A stretch of DNA of 24,123 nt from CAZXIY01 sp964640935 (GTDB lineage: Archaea > Thermoplasmatota > Thermoplasmata > Methanomassiliicoccales > Methanomethylophilaceae). The stretch covers positions 1 to 24,123 of the forward strand of contig CAZXIY010000011.1 in NCBI GenBank assembly GCA_964640935.1. Direction: 5' to 3'. The number at the start of each line of letters is the position of its first letter. Position 1 is the first letter of the stretch. The translations under genes were made by a program, and so were the position numbers. Below the pieces are notes generated by a model. That model saw nothing but the letters and a program-made list of their open reading frames with translations, did no database searches and was not told where the DNA came from. Below are positions 15,545 to 23,273 of the stretch, one piece after another.

Positions 15545-16282
15545 TCAGAGCCCGGGTATATCGTCGCGCTTCTTGCCGTTCATCCTGAGGACTTCATCCA
15601 CGACCCTCGGCAGTTTTACGTATATCCTGTGATAGAAATTCACTATCACAAGCAGGAGTGCCAACCCCATCGTCACGTACGACAACCAGTAGATGTCCGA
15701 GGTCGACGGTATAGCGTACGTCGGGACCATGAGCAACTGGAAGACTATCGCCACAAGGAATGCCTGAAGGAGGAACTCCCAGGGTTTGTATCTGGCTATG
15801 CCTTCTCCTATTATTGTGCCGGTACCTGCGTGAAGAAGGATGTACTGGACTATGAACACCCCGACGACAACATAGGAAGCGGGGTCCAAAGCGGTTCTGC
15901 TCGTCATGTAGTATGCGAAACCGAACGCCATCGCAGCCCCCATACCGAGACCGAGACCGAATCCATAGAATATCGAGTCCGATTTACCGTTGAATCTCTT
16001 GAGGTTCAGAGTAACGAGCTTGACGATCTCCATTATGGCACCGAACATCATCGCAACGAACATTCCGATGCCCAGATCCGTGTACCACGGGAGTATGTAT
16101 GTGTAAAGAACGAAGAGGATCGTTCCTTCGACAAGTCCGACCGTAAAAAGTATGAAGAACGTTGGGTCGCTGAAGAACGGCCCCTCGATGGCCGGATACG
16201 TATACTTCTTGAGAACGGCATACATCAGGACCAGAGCAAGGCCGAGAGCCACTGCTGCGGTAAGCGCCATCGAAAGATCCAT
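15545..16282 (-). CDS. Seven- to eight-helix membrane protein, PrsW-like
   Basis: A 245-residue protein that is almost entirely hydrophobic helices. Three segments recall the PrsW/CPBP glutamic intramembrane proteases: IMEIVKL (one Glu and a Lys of the family's EE..K), DSIFYGFGLGLGMGAAMAFG (the D..YG...G.G helix) and LHAGTGTIIGEGIARYK (the H...T...G helix). The first Glu of the EE pair and the Asn of the second helix are missing, so activity is uncertain. The start has AAGGA just upstream, overlapping the stop of the PAPS-reductase-like gene 6 bases away, so the two are probably co-translated. The family call is an inference from pattern. Confidence 0.65.
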   Translation of the reverse strand: MDLSMALTAAVALGLALVLMYAVLKKYTYPAIEGPFFSDPTFFILFTVGLVEGTILFVLYTYILPWYTDLGIGMFVAMMFGAIMEIVKLVTLNLKRFNGKSDSIFYGFGLGLGMGAAMAFGFAYYMTSRTALDPASYVVVGVFIVQYILLHAGTGTIIGEGIARYKPWEFLLQAFLVAIVFQLLMVPTYAIPSTSDIYWLSYVTMGLALLLVIVNFYHRIYVKLPRVVDEVLRMNGKKRDDIPGL

Positions 16283-16288
16283 ATTCCT

Positions 16289-18217
16289 TCATACGGGGTT
16301 TCGTTTATAACCTTTCCCTACGGTGCCTTTGATAGAACAAATCTTGTCGTAATAATGCACAACCATGCAGGACTCTTCGCACTCGCCGCATGAGATGCAC
16401 CTGTTCGGATCCACGTGCAACCCCTTGTCTATCCTGATCGCGTGTCTGCGGCACTTCTTCGCACAAATACCGCACGATGTGCACATCTGAGCTCTCAGCA
16501 TGGCTTTTACCGCCCTTTCGAAAAGATAACCGGCATCATCCTGCATTTTGGATGTCACCGAAACCTGCCCTCCGCCGAATATCTTCACGGTGCCTTTCGG
16601 TGTCTTAAGCAAGGCAATTTCGAATTCATCAGAACATTTCACATCGCCGATGGTCCTGAGCGCATCTTCGATAGCCGAGAATTCCCTGTTCTTCGGTATC
16701 GTGACAACGGCTTCCATGGAGTATCCGCCGGCAGCACATGATGTTGCTCCTTTCAGGACCTTCATCGACATGCCGGTCTCGTGCACCGGTTCCATCTTGA
16801 GATTCAGACCTTCCGCCAGAAGGGTCATCTTCGGCGGAAGTACCTTCCACCTCCAGAATCCCATGTCAACGTACTCCTTAGGAAGGCCTCTATCCTTTGC
16901 ATATCTGTGAAGATAATCCTCCCATTCACCGTAGAGTTCCGGATGTATCCTTTCGGTGTTCCTCCACTCGCTGGCAAGACAGGACGCACACAGATAGCAG
17001 CCGATCCTCTCAAAATCGCGTTCGTAAAGGGGATTGTATTCCAGACCTTTCATCCATATGTATCCCCATATCTCGGCAGCGGCCCATGTCCTCACGGGAT
17101 TCAAAGTCGTCTGATTCGGAACGAAAGGGTTCTTGGAAACGAATCCTATGCGTGATCTGGCATATGACTCCAACGATCTGTTGCCCTCGACAGTTATCGT
17201 CCCGTTGGGGAAACGTTCGGATATCATCTGCGTGACAGGGCCGAGCTTACAGACTTTGCAGCACCATCTGAAATCCTTGGCTGGAGGACCGAATGTGTCT
17301 ACATTGTGCCAGAATGATCTTCCTGCATTGGTCTCATGAAGTCCCAGGTTATTCTTCTCCGCAAACCTATGGACATAGTCGACCGTCTCGGGGAACTCAA
17401 GCCCGGTATTCACGAACAGCAGTTCGACATCCTTTGTGGCCTTGTATGCCAGAGCAAAAGCGGCCAGCGAATCTTTTCCGCCGGAAAATGATGCAGTGAG
17501 CGGCTGTCTTTTTCCTTTAATGAACGAACGGATATCGCTCACTGCCGCCCCCTCTATATCCCTGAGATGATCTGAATTAGAATTAACGAATGTCTTCCTG
17601 TCGGATCTGGGTATATCGGGCAGCATCGACGGGTTGTCAAGATCCCGTATCTTCACGGCCTTCTCCATCGACCTCAGTTCTTCTGAATCACCGAGGGCTA
17701 TGCCAACGCCGACCTTGTCGCCCTTCAGCAGAATGACCGAATCCCCCGTCCTGAAATTGCCGATTATATCTCTGATATTGGCCCCGGGCACGGACTTGCC
17801 TTTGAGATGCCCCGACATCGAACCGAATGATACTATGTTCTTGCTGGCACAGTCACGGAACAATTCCGATCCGGCCTGCTTAAGATCCAAATAATACCTG
17901 TTGGATGCAATATCGAACCTAATCACCGCGAGGATACGTCCGCCTGCGATGACCTCATCTGTCCGATCCTCCCCGGGGATCTTGTTCAGGAACATCATCC
18001 TTCCTTTCAGAGGCTCGCATGTACCGAGGAGATCTTCAAAAAGGGACAGTATCTCATCGTCGCTGTCACCCATACTGGGTCTTATATCACCTGGACTGTT
18101 TATCTCGAAATATCTGAGTTCGGATCCGCAGGAACATCTGTTGCCCAGTATCAATGTGCCGCATCTGTCGCACCATCTGCATGTCTCTTTACCATGTGCG
18201 ACGTTTTTTTGGACCAT
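16289..18217 (-). CDS. Zinc-ribbon / PUA-like / PAPS-reductase-like / 4Fe-4S ferredoxin fusion protein
   Basis: A 642-residue multi-domain protein. An N-terminal zinc ribbon (Cys13, 16, 19, 28, 30) is followed by a middle region with a PUA-like look (about 120-200, with GANIRDIIGNFRTGDSVILL). A PP-loop domain of the PAPS reductase family comes next (SGGKDS at 245-250, LLFVNTGLEFPET, WCCKVCKLGP at 318-327, GCYLCASC at 406-413). Two ferredoxin motifs end it (Cys579, 582, 585, 589 and Cys607, 610, 613, 617). This architecture is known from other methanogens, where it is annotated only as PAPS-reductase-like. No other sulfate genes are nearby. An RNA-binding PUA plus PP-loop ATPase plus Fe-S fits RNA thiolation better than sulfate reduction; that is inference. 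Confidence 0.85.
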   Translation of the reverse strand: MVQKNVAHGKETCRWCDRCGTLILGNRCSCGSELRYFEINSPGDIRPSMGDSDDEILSLFEDLLGTCEPLKGRMMFLNKIPGEDRTDEVIAGGRILAVIRFDIASNRYYLDLKQAGSELFRDCASKNIVSFGSMSGHLKGKSVPGANIRDIIGNFRTGDSVILLKGDKVGVGIALGDSEELRSMEKAVKIRDLDNPSMLPDIPRSDRKTFVNSNSDHLRDIEGAAVSDIRSFIKGKRQPLTASFSGGKDSLAAFALAYKATKDVELLFVNTGLEFPETVDYVHRFAEKNNLGLHETNAGRSFWHNVDTFGPPAKDFRWCCKVCKLGPVTQMISERFPNGTITVEGNRSLESYARSRIGFVSKNPFVPNQTTLNPVRTWAAAEIWGYIWMKGLEYNPLYERDFERIGCYLCASCLASEWRNTERIHPELYGEWEDYLHRYAKDRGLPKEYVDMGFWRWKVLPPKMTLLAEGLNLKMEPVHETGMSMKVLKGATSCAAGGYSMEAVVTIPKNREFSAIEDALRTIGDVKCSDEFEIALLKTPKGTVKIFGGGQVSVTSKMQDDAGYLFERAVKAMLRAQMCTSCGICAKKCRRHAIRIDKGLHVDPNRCISCGECEESCMVVHYYDKICSIKGTVGKGYKRNPV

Positions 18218-18236
18218 CAGTGGGAGATGGCGAAGA

Positions 18237-18249
18237 GATATAATAATAG
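18237..18249. promoter_or_regulatory. Shared promoter of the PAPS-reductase-like and site-2 protease genes
   Basis: An AT-rich run (GATATAATAATAG on the plus strand) provides TATA boxes in both directions. It lies about 25 bases before the minus-strand ATG at 18217 and 16-37 bases before the possible plus-strand starts (18259, 18262, 18280). Confidence 0.5.
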
Positions 18250-18258
18250 GGGCGGTTT

Positions 18259-18921
18259 GTGGTGAGAATCAGTGAGAGAATGAGCGACGACTTCCGCGAC
18301 GCAGCCAGTATCAACCCGGGATTCAAGAAATCCCCGTTCAGCAAGATAGAGATAAGGGATATCACCATCTCCGTCCTAGTCCTTGCCGTTGCGTTCACGA
18401 TCATACTGTCCAGGGCTAATCCGAGGTTCTTCAGTTCGGATTACACGACCAACGTGCTCTATTGGTTCGGTACGTCTATCGTTCTCGTTATAACCAGCTT
18501 CCTCTGCCATGAGCTCGGGCACAAATTCGTTGCCCAAAGATACGGCGCATGGTCGGAATACAGGATGTTCCCGGCAGGCCTGCTCTTTTGTCTGATCCTG
18601 TCATTTGTGGGAATACTCTTCGCCGCACCCGGAGCCGTGTACATACGCGGACGCATCGACGACAAGATGAACGGCAAGATCAGCGCCGCCGGACCTGGCG
18701 TCAATATCATCCTCGGTTACATAGCATTCGCACTGGCATTGGCGACGACCGGATTCTCATCCGCGATATTCGGACTCCTCGCATATCTGAATGCATTCCT
18801 CGCACTCTTCAACATGATACCGATACCGCCGCTGGACGGATCCAAGATCGTGAAGTGGAACATACCAGTATTCGTGATCATGGTCGCCCTTGCAGCGCTC
18901 CTCCTCTACTTCGTATGGTGA
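18259..18921 (+). CDS. Site-2 protease family (M50) intramembrane metalloprotease
   Basis: A 220-residue membrane protein with the zinc motif HELGH at residues 84-88 inside a hydrophobic helix, and the second conserved motif NMIPIPPLDG at 185-194, whose Asp is the third zinc ligand. Five to six membrane segments are visible. These enzymes cut substrates within the membrane, often to release regulators; the substrate is unknown. The start is uncertain: two GTG codons in a row (18259 and 18262) or the ATG at 18280, with none preceded by a clear Shine-Dalgarno. There is no PDZ domain, as in other compact archaeal forms. Confidence 0.9.
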   Translation: MVRISERMSDDFRDAASINPGFKKSPFSKIEIRDITISVLVLAVAFTIILSRANPRFFSSDYTTNVLYWFGTSIVLVITSFLCHELGHKFVAQRYGAWSEYRMFPAGLLFCLILSFVGILFAAPGAVYIRGRIDDKMNGKISAAGPGVNIILGYIAFALALATTGFSSAIFGLLAYLNAFLALFNMIPIPPLDGSKIVKWNIPVFVIMVALAALLLYFVW

Positions 18922-18928
18922 GTCGGGA

Positions 18929-20359
18929 TCACATGTACTCTTTGCAGGGGTACCTGAGGTGGGTAAGTATGGATCCTTCCCACTGATCGAGCTTCCCAGG
19001 GTTGAGGATGTTGTTCGGATCCATGGCCTTTTTTATTGCTATAATGGACGACAGCTCCGATACCCTTTCCTTCTGGAAATCGGGAGCCTTGGATATTCCT
19101 ACGCCGTGCTCCCCGGTCACCGTGCCGCCGAGCTCTATCGTTGCATCGAATATCTCGTGAACAGCCTGAACGCCTCTGTCCCACTCGTCCTTGTCGACGG
19201 GGTTGAGGAGCATCTTCGTGTGGAGATTTCCGTCCGAAGCGTGACCGTAAGTTGCGATCGTCACCCTGTATTTCTTCGATATGGCCTGATATGCAGTCAC
19301 CGCATCGGGTATCTTTGACACCGGGACACCCATATCATCGGCGAGCGAAACGGATGTGTATCCGGGCTTGAGTGCCGAGAGCGATGTCATGACGGACTTC
19401 CTTGCAGACGTCCATGCGGCGATCTGCTTCTTGTCATGAGACGGCGTCACAGACTTCGCTCCGACCGAATTGGCGATCTCGGCCACTGTCTTCAGATCCC
19501 TCTCGACCTGTTCTGGCTCGCCGTCGCATTCTATTATGCACAGGGCCTTGCAGTCCGGAAGGGGGTTCCCCTGGGATTTGTTGACGGCCTCGATAGACAC
19601 ACTGTCCATGAGCTCGCATGATGCCGGTATGAGCGGTTTGGCGATTATCGCCGAAACACATCTTCCAGCATCGTGAACCGAATCGAACGCAACAAGACAT
19701 GATGCCGATGCGTGCGGCTTCGTTGTAAGTTTGAATGTTATCTCCGTTATCACGCCGAGCGTTCCCTCGCTTCCGCAGAGGAGACGCGCAAGCTGATATC
19801 CGGATGCGTCCTTGATCGTCCTGGTCCCGGCACGGACTATCTCTCCGTCGGCTCTGACGAATGTGAGTCCGAGAACGAAATCCCTTGTCGCCCCGTATTT
19901 CACAGCTCTCATACCGGACGCGTTGGTGGCGACCATTCCGCCCACCTGGCAGGCCTCAGCGGAACCGGGTGAGCATGGGAAGAAGAAACCGTATTTTGCA
20001 AGCTCTTCGTTAAGAGCATTGTACACGCAACCGGCCTGGACATCCACCCAGAGATCCCCTACGCTGACCTTCAGGACCTTGTTCATCCTGCTCATATCCA
20101 TTACGATCCCGCCCTTTATCGGAACTGCCGAACCGCAAAGACCTGTACCGGCCCCTCTCGGAACCACCGGGATCTTCTTAGCATTCGCGATCTTCATGAT
20201 CTCCGAAACCTGCTCCGTGGACCTAGGCTGGATGATCACGTCGGGCGTGTTGTGGAATATCGATGCGTCGAAACCGTATGTGTAAAGGTCCGCCGTCTTT
20301 GTTGAATATCCGTCCTTCCCGACGATCTTCTCAATCTCGCTGATAATCTTCTGGTCCAC
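18929..20359 (-). CDS. FAD-linked oxidase, GlcD / D-lactate dehydrogenase type
   Basis: A 476-residue flavoprotein. The FAD-binding loop VPRGAGTGLCGSAVP is at about 66-80, and the C-terminal oxidase domain has YGHASDGNLH and GEHGVG (416-421), all typical of GlcD-like 2-hydroxyacid dehydrogenases. The substrate is probably D-lactate or glycolate. No GlcE or GlcF/HdrD-like iron-sulfur partner lies beside it here. The start is a GTG preceded by GGTGG, and a TATA box (GTTTTATAAC) lies about 40 bases upstream. It is convergent with the site-2 protease gene and divergent from adk. Confidence 0.9.
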   Translation of the reverse strand: MDQKIISEIEKIVGKDGYSTKTADLYTYGFDASIFHNTPDVIIQPRSTEQVSEIMKIANAKKIPVVPRGAGTGLCGSAVPIKGGIVMDMSRMNKVLKVSVGDLWVDVQAGCVYNALNEELAKYGFFFPCSPGSAEACQVGGMVATNASGMRAVKYGATRDFVLGLTFVRADGEIVRAGTRTIKDASGYQLARLLCGSEGTLGVITEITFKLTTKPHASASCLVAFDSVHDAGRCVSAIIAKPLIPASCELMDSVSIEAVNKSQGNPLPDCKALCIIECDGEPEQVERDLKTVAEIANSVGAKSVTPSHDKKQIAAWTSARKSVMTSLSALKPGYTSVSLADDMGVPVSKIPDAVTAYQAISKKYRVTIATYGHASDGNLHTKMLLNPVDKDEWDRGVQAVHEIFDATIELGGTVTGEHGVGISKAPDFQKERVSELSSIIAIKKAMDPNNILNPGKLDQWEGSILTHLRYPCKEYM

Positions 20360-20394
20360 TTCTAAACCACCAAAAATAGTAAACCGCGACGATA

Positions 20395-20404
20395 GTTATA
20401 AAAC
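20395..20404 (-). promoter_or_regulatory. TATA box of the GlcD-type gene
   Basis: GTTTTATAAC on the minus strand, centred about 40 bases before the GTG start, leaving a short leader that carries the GGTGG site. Confidence 0.5.
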
Positions 20405-20500
20405 ATGGGTATGAGGCCGACGTACGACCTGTGTATCAAGAATAACGTGGAGCAATATTCCGACGTAGATTACGCAATACGTCTTCGACGACGACAAACG

Positions 20501-20508
20501 CTTTAAAC
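20501..20508 (+). promoter_or_regulatory. TATA-like box of adk
   Basis: CTTTAAAC, centred about 25 bases before the adk ATG; no Shine-Dalgarno sequence is seen before the ATG, so a leaderless message is likely. Confidence 0.45.
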
Positions 20509-20528
20509 AGCACGCCGAATAACGGGTC

Positions 20529-21161
20529 ATGAAATCCAAGATCATTCTGCTCGGACCTCCGGGGTCCGGCAAAGGTACACAGGCGGAGATCCTTGGCGAC
20601 AGGCTAGGTTTCACCAGATTGTCCACCGGCGATATGCTGCGTGAAGCCGTCAGGAACCAGACAGAACTGGGAAAGACGGCCAAAAAATACATGGATTCCG
20701 GAGCTCTCGTTCCGAACGACGTGATCATCGGAATGATGAAAGAGAAGATCGCAGGACTTAACGGCGCATTCCTTCTCGACGGTTTCCCGAGGACTATCGA
20801 ACAGGCAGACGCCCTTGCAGAGGTCATCGACATCGACGCCGCCATCAATCTCGACGTCGAGGATGCCGTTCTCGTGGACAGGCTCACAAAGAGACGCTCC
20901 TGCCCGGATTGCAACGCGGTCTACCATCTTACCAACAAACCGCCTAAGAAAGCAGGCATCTGCGACAAATGCGGCGGCAAACTGTATCAGAGGGACGACG
21001 ATGTCGAATCCACGGTCCGCAACAGACTCAAGGTCTACCGCGAGAACACATTTCCCCTGATCGACTACTACAAGAAGAAAGGAAAACTCGTGACCATAAT
21101 GGGGAACGAGGGCTCCATCGAAGATATTTACGCGAATATCGAAAAATCTCTTAAACAGTAA
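20529..21161 (+). CDS. adk: Adenylate kinase, bacterial-type with zinc LID
   Basis: Interconverts AMP plus ATP with two ADP. The 210-residue protein has the P-loop GPPGSGKGT (9-17), the AMP-site segments STGDMLREAV and DGFPRTIEQAD, and a long LID domain with a four-cysteine zinc site (Cys125, Cys128, Cys145, Cys148). This is the long, bacterial type and not the archaeal AdkA type found in several methanogens, which points to an old transfer or a lineage-specific choice. A strong hairpin follows the stop. Confidence 0.97.
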   Translation: MKSKIILLGPPGSGKGTQAEILGDRLGFTRLSTGDMLREAVRNQTELGKTAKKYMDSGALVPNDVIIGMMKEKIAGLNGAFLLDGFPRTIEQADALAEVIDIDAAINLDVEDAVLVDRLTKRRSCPDCNAVYHLTNKPPKKAGICDKCGGKLYQRDDDVESTVRNRLKVYRENTFPLIDYYKKKGKLVTIMGNEGSIEDIYANIEKSLKQ

Positions 21162-21163
21162 AC

Positions 21164-21184
21164 CTCGGGGGGAGATCCCCCGAG
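21164..21184 (+). terminator. Hairpin terminator after adk
   Basis: An 8-base perfect stem (CTCGGGGG with CCCCCGAG) around a 5-base loop starts 2 bases after the adk stop and is followed by TTTCTTTTTG. It lies 17 bases before the stop of the convergent regulator gene and could act for both. Very similar to the hairpin after hdrB. Confidence 0.65.
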
Positions 21185-21201
21185 AAATAGTTTCTTTTTG
21201 T

Positions 21202-22800
21202 TCACTTTATCTTTATGAATTTCGTCACAGTGTTGGGAAGGCTGTCCATTGACGTAGATTCCAGGACATAATGATACACCATCTCACCGTCGACGATCTT
21301 CGATTCCGATCTGGCCTTGTAGGCCACACCCGACATGTTGGTAAGGAATATCGACAGGAATCCTTCATAGAATTTCTTGACCATGGACGCAATGCATTCC
21401 ACGGGTTCGAGATAACATTGCATCTCTATGGTGAGCGGGATGTAGGTAACGACTTTGAACGATTTGGCACCGATGTAGTCGCTGTTCTTGGTGAGCATGG
21501 ACATCAGACTCTCCACACCGCTCCCATTGTTCTCCTCTTCCACTATGCTTGCGAAGGCCATCCCGACCACTGTCGCCGTATCGGATATATCGAGACCGAG
21601 CATATCCGACTCGTAGACAAGGAATTCGAACATACATTTGAAGAAGTCCTTGGGGTTAGTGATCGCCCCCTTCATTACATTGAGCGCTCTGTCGTGTGAA
21701 CCGATGTCCCCGTCCTTCTGGGACATGAATTTTGCTGCAGCCGCCCGATAAATGACCTTCCTGTTGTCGGATTCGTTCTCGCAAGACACGATAAGGCCGT
21801 CATCGACCATCTTATTGAGATTTGCGAATATCGTCGACTGCGATATGGACAGCTTTCTCGAAAGTTCCGAGAGCGTTGCCTCCTTCGAATCCACGAGGAC
21901 GTGCATTATCTTGATCTGAGTATCGTTCGAATTGTAAAGAACGCCCCTCTTAGTGGCATAGACCTCGAAGTACTGGGCTGGAACGGCATTCACGACCGTG
22001 ATCTGCTTGCTGCCGAGGACCTCGCTCGTTCTGTCCTTCTCCGTCTGATTCGGTTCGAGGACGAATTTCATCTTGGAATGCCCGTCGCCGAATATCTCTT
22101 TGGACGTCACATGGTATGTCACACCGGTATGGTTGGTCATGGCCTGCGTTATGAAACCCATGGCCGACCTGAACAGATTATTCGAGGACTCCGCCCCCTG
22201 ATACTCCAGCTGGAGCACTATGGTCAGCGGGACGAATGTGAATACAGAGACCTCCGGCATCATTGCCAATGATGCGTATTCCCTTATCTTCGGGATCAGC
22301 TCTTCGACCCTGTCGCATTTCAGATCGTCGGCCATATAGTTCGCCAGGAGCCTCCCTGCCCTTTCGAACAGAGGCCCTATGTCCAGACCCAATATGGACG
22401 TCGCCATATTGGCGTACGTCACGATACCGCGATAGAAATTCTTCGAATTGCCTAACGCCATCCTGATGACCTTGGATGCAGCCTCCGCGACATCCGGCTC
22501 CGGGGCTTTGGACTCGATGAGCTTGGCCGCTCTCTGCGAATAGAGGACCTTCCTCTTGTCATCGCTGTGAGAGTACGATTCTATCAATCCCTCGTCGACC
22601 ATCTTGTTCAAATTTGAGAACAGGGTCGAGAGCGGTATATCTAACATCCTTGAAAGATCTGCAAGCGTCCTGTCGGATGCCGATAATGACCTCATGACTT
22701 CGATCTTTATCGTGTCCGTGACGGGTATCAATCTTGCACCAGAGATGTAAATTTCGAAATGATTGGGATCTGCAAGTGTACTGGTATCTTCTTCCACCAC
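21202..22800 (-). CDS. Internally duplicated winged-helix (ArsR-like) regulator
   Basis: A 532-residue protein made of two similar halves about 264 residues apart. Each half has a winged helix-turn-helix (about 28-95 and 290-360; compare STLFSNLNKMVDEGLI at 58-73 with STIFANLNKMVDDGLI at 322-337) followed by an alpha/beta domain of about 150 residues (compare FVPLTIVLQLEY with YIPLTIEMQCYL). The second domain is not one I can name; it may sense a ligand. The start is the first of two GTG codons, with GGAGG 8 bases before it. Palindromes at the promoter suggest self-regulation. A single chain with two DNA-binding heads would act as a built-in dimer. Confidence 0.82.
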   Translation of the reverse strand: MVEEDTSTLADPNHFEIYISGARLIPVTDTIKIEVMRSLSASDRTLADLSRMLDIPLSTLFSNLNKMVDEGLIESYSHSDDKRKVLYSQRAAKLIESKAPEPDVAEAASKVIRMALGNSKNFYRGIVTYANMATSILGLDIGPLFERAGRLLANYMADDLKCDRVEELIPKIREYASLAMMPEVSVFTFVPLTIVLQLEYQGAESSNNLFRSAMGFITQAMTNHTGVTYHVTSKEIFGDGHSKMKFVLEPNQTEKDRTSEVLGSKQITVVNAVPAQYFEVYATKRGVLYNSNDTQIKIMHVLVDSKEATLSELSRKLSISQSTIFANLNKMVDDGLIVSCENESDNRKVIYRAAAAKFMSQKDGDIGSHDRALNVMKGAITNPKDFFKCMFEFLVYESDMLGLDISDTATVVGMAFASIVEEENNGSGVESLMSMLTKNSDYIGAKSFKVVTYIPLTIEMQCYLEPVECIASMVKKFYEGFLSIFLTNMSGVAYKARSESKIVDGEMVYHYVLESTSMDSLPNTVTKFIKIK

Positions 22801-22828
22801 AGATAATTCCTCCTATTGGGAGAGTAAC

Positions 22829-22839
22829 TTCATTATGAA
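22829..22839. promoter_or_regulatory. Palindrome TTCATtATGAA next to the regulator TATA box (candidate operator)
   Basis: An 11-base perfect palindrome sits between the TATA box (22840-22846) and the expected transcription start of the duplicated regulator. It shares GTAACTTC with the palindrome at 22901-22910. Binding here would block its own promoter. Confidence 0.45.
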
Positions 22840-22846
22840 TATATAA
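22840..22846 (-). promoter_or_regulatory. TATA box of the duplicated regulator
   Basis: TATATA on the minus strand, about 43 bases before the GTG at 22800, leaving a leader that carries GGAGG. Confidence 0.55.
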
Positions 22847-22849
22847 TTC

Positions 22850-22910
22850 CTTCATAACTAACGAAGTATGTAGACGTTAAATACGTAACAGTTGTTCGTA
22901 ACTTCGAAGT
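22850..22910. promoter_or_regulatory. Cluster of related inverted repeats upstream of the regulator
   Basis: CTTC...GAAG arms flank 9 bases at 22850-22866, and a perfect 10-base palindrome ACTTCGAAGT is at 22901-22910. CGTAAC is also repeated at 22884 and 22897. With the palindrome at 22829 these make at least three sites of a shared GTAACTTC-type motif. They look like operators. The 22801-23134 gap (334 bases) otherwise holds a possible 25-codon frame at 22995-23072 and the tRNA-Gln promoter. Confidence 0.45.
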
Positions 22911-23101
22911 GTTAGGAGACATAACACCCCGTTGCCTAACCCCTTAACAACGTTTTGACATACTTTATGTCCCCTTTTCAACATCCTGCCGAAGATGCCG
23001 GCCAACAACATGCACAAGATGATCGCGGCAGTCATGATCAGCATCACAGGATGTGTCGTGGCCGAGGATTAGTTGTTCAACAGAGTACACCCAGCCGAAA
23101 A

Positions 23102-23110
23102 TTATTAAAA
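23102..23110 (+). promoter_or_regulatory. TATA-like box of tRNA-Gln
   Basis: TTATTAAAA, centred about 29 bases before the first base of the tRNA. Confidence 0.5.
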
Positions 23111-23134
23111 CATGACCGCAATAGACCGCCTGAT

Positions 23135-23210
23135 AGCCTCATAGTGTAGTGGTCAATCATGCGAGACTCTGGATCTTGCGACCGCAGTTCGAATCTGCGT
23201 GAGGCTACCA
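23135..23210 (+). tRNA. tRNA-Gln (CUG), CCA encoded
   Basis: The acceptor stem AGCCTCA pairs with TGAGGCT, followed by A73 and an encoded CCA (23208-23210). The D region is GTGTAGTGGTCAATCAT, typical of archaeal tRNA-Gln. The anticodon stem CGAGA/TCTTG encloses CTCTGGA, giving anticodon CTG. The T stem is CGCAG/CTGCG with loop TTCGAAT. No intron. A T-rich run (23212-23221) follows and may end transcription. In many archaea this tRNA is charged with Glu and then amidated. Confidence 0.93.
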
Positions 23211-23273
23211 GTTTTCCCTTTTCATACTTCAGCCAGGCACGGCCTTACATGAATTCTGATCTCCGTCGCAATG

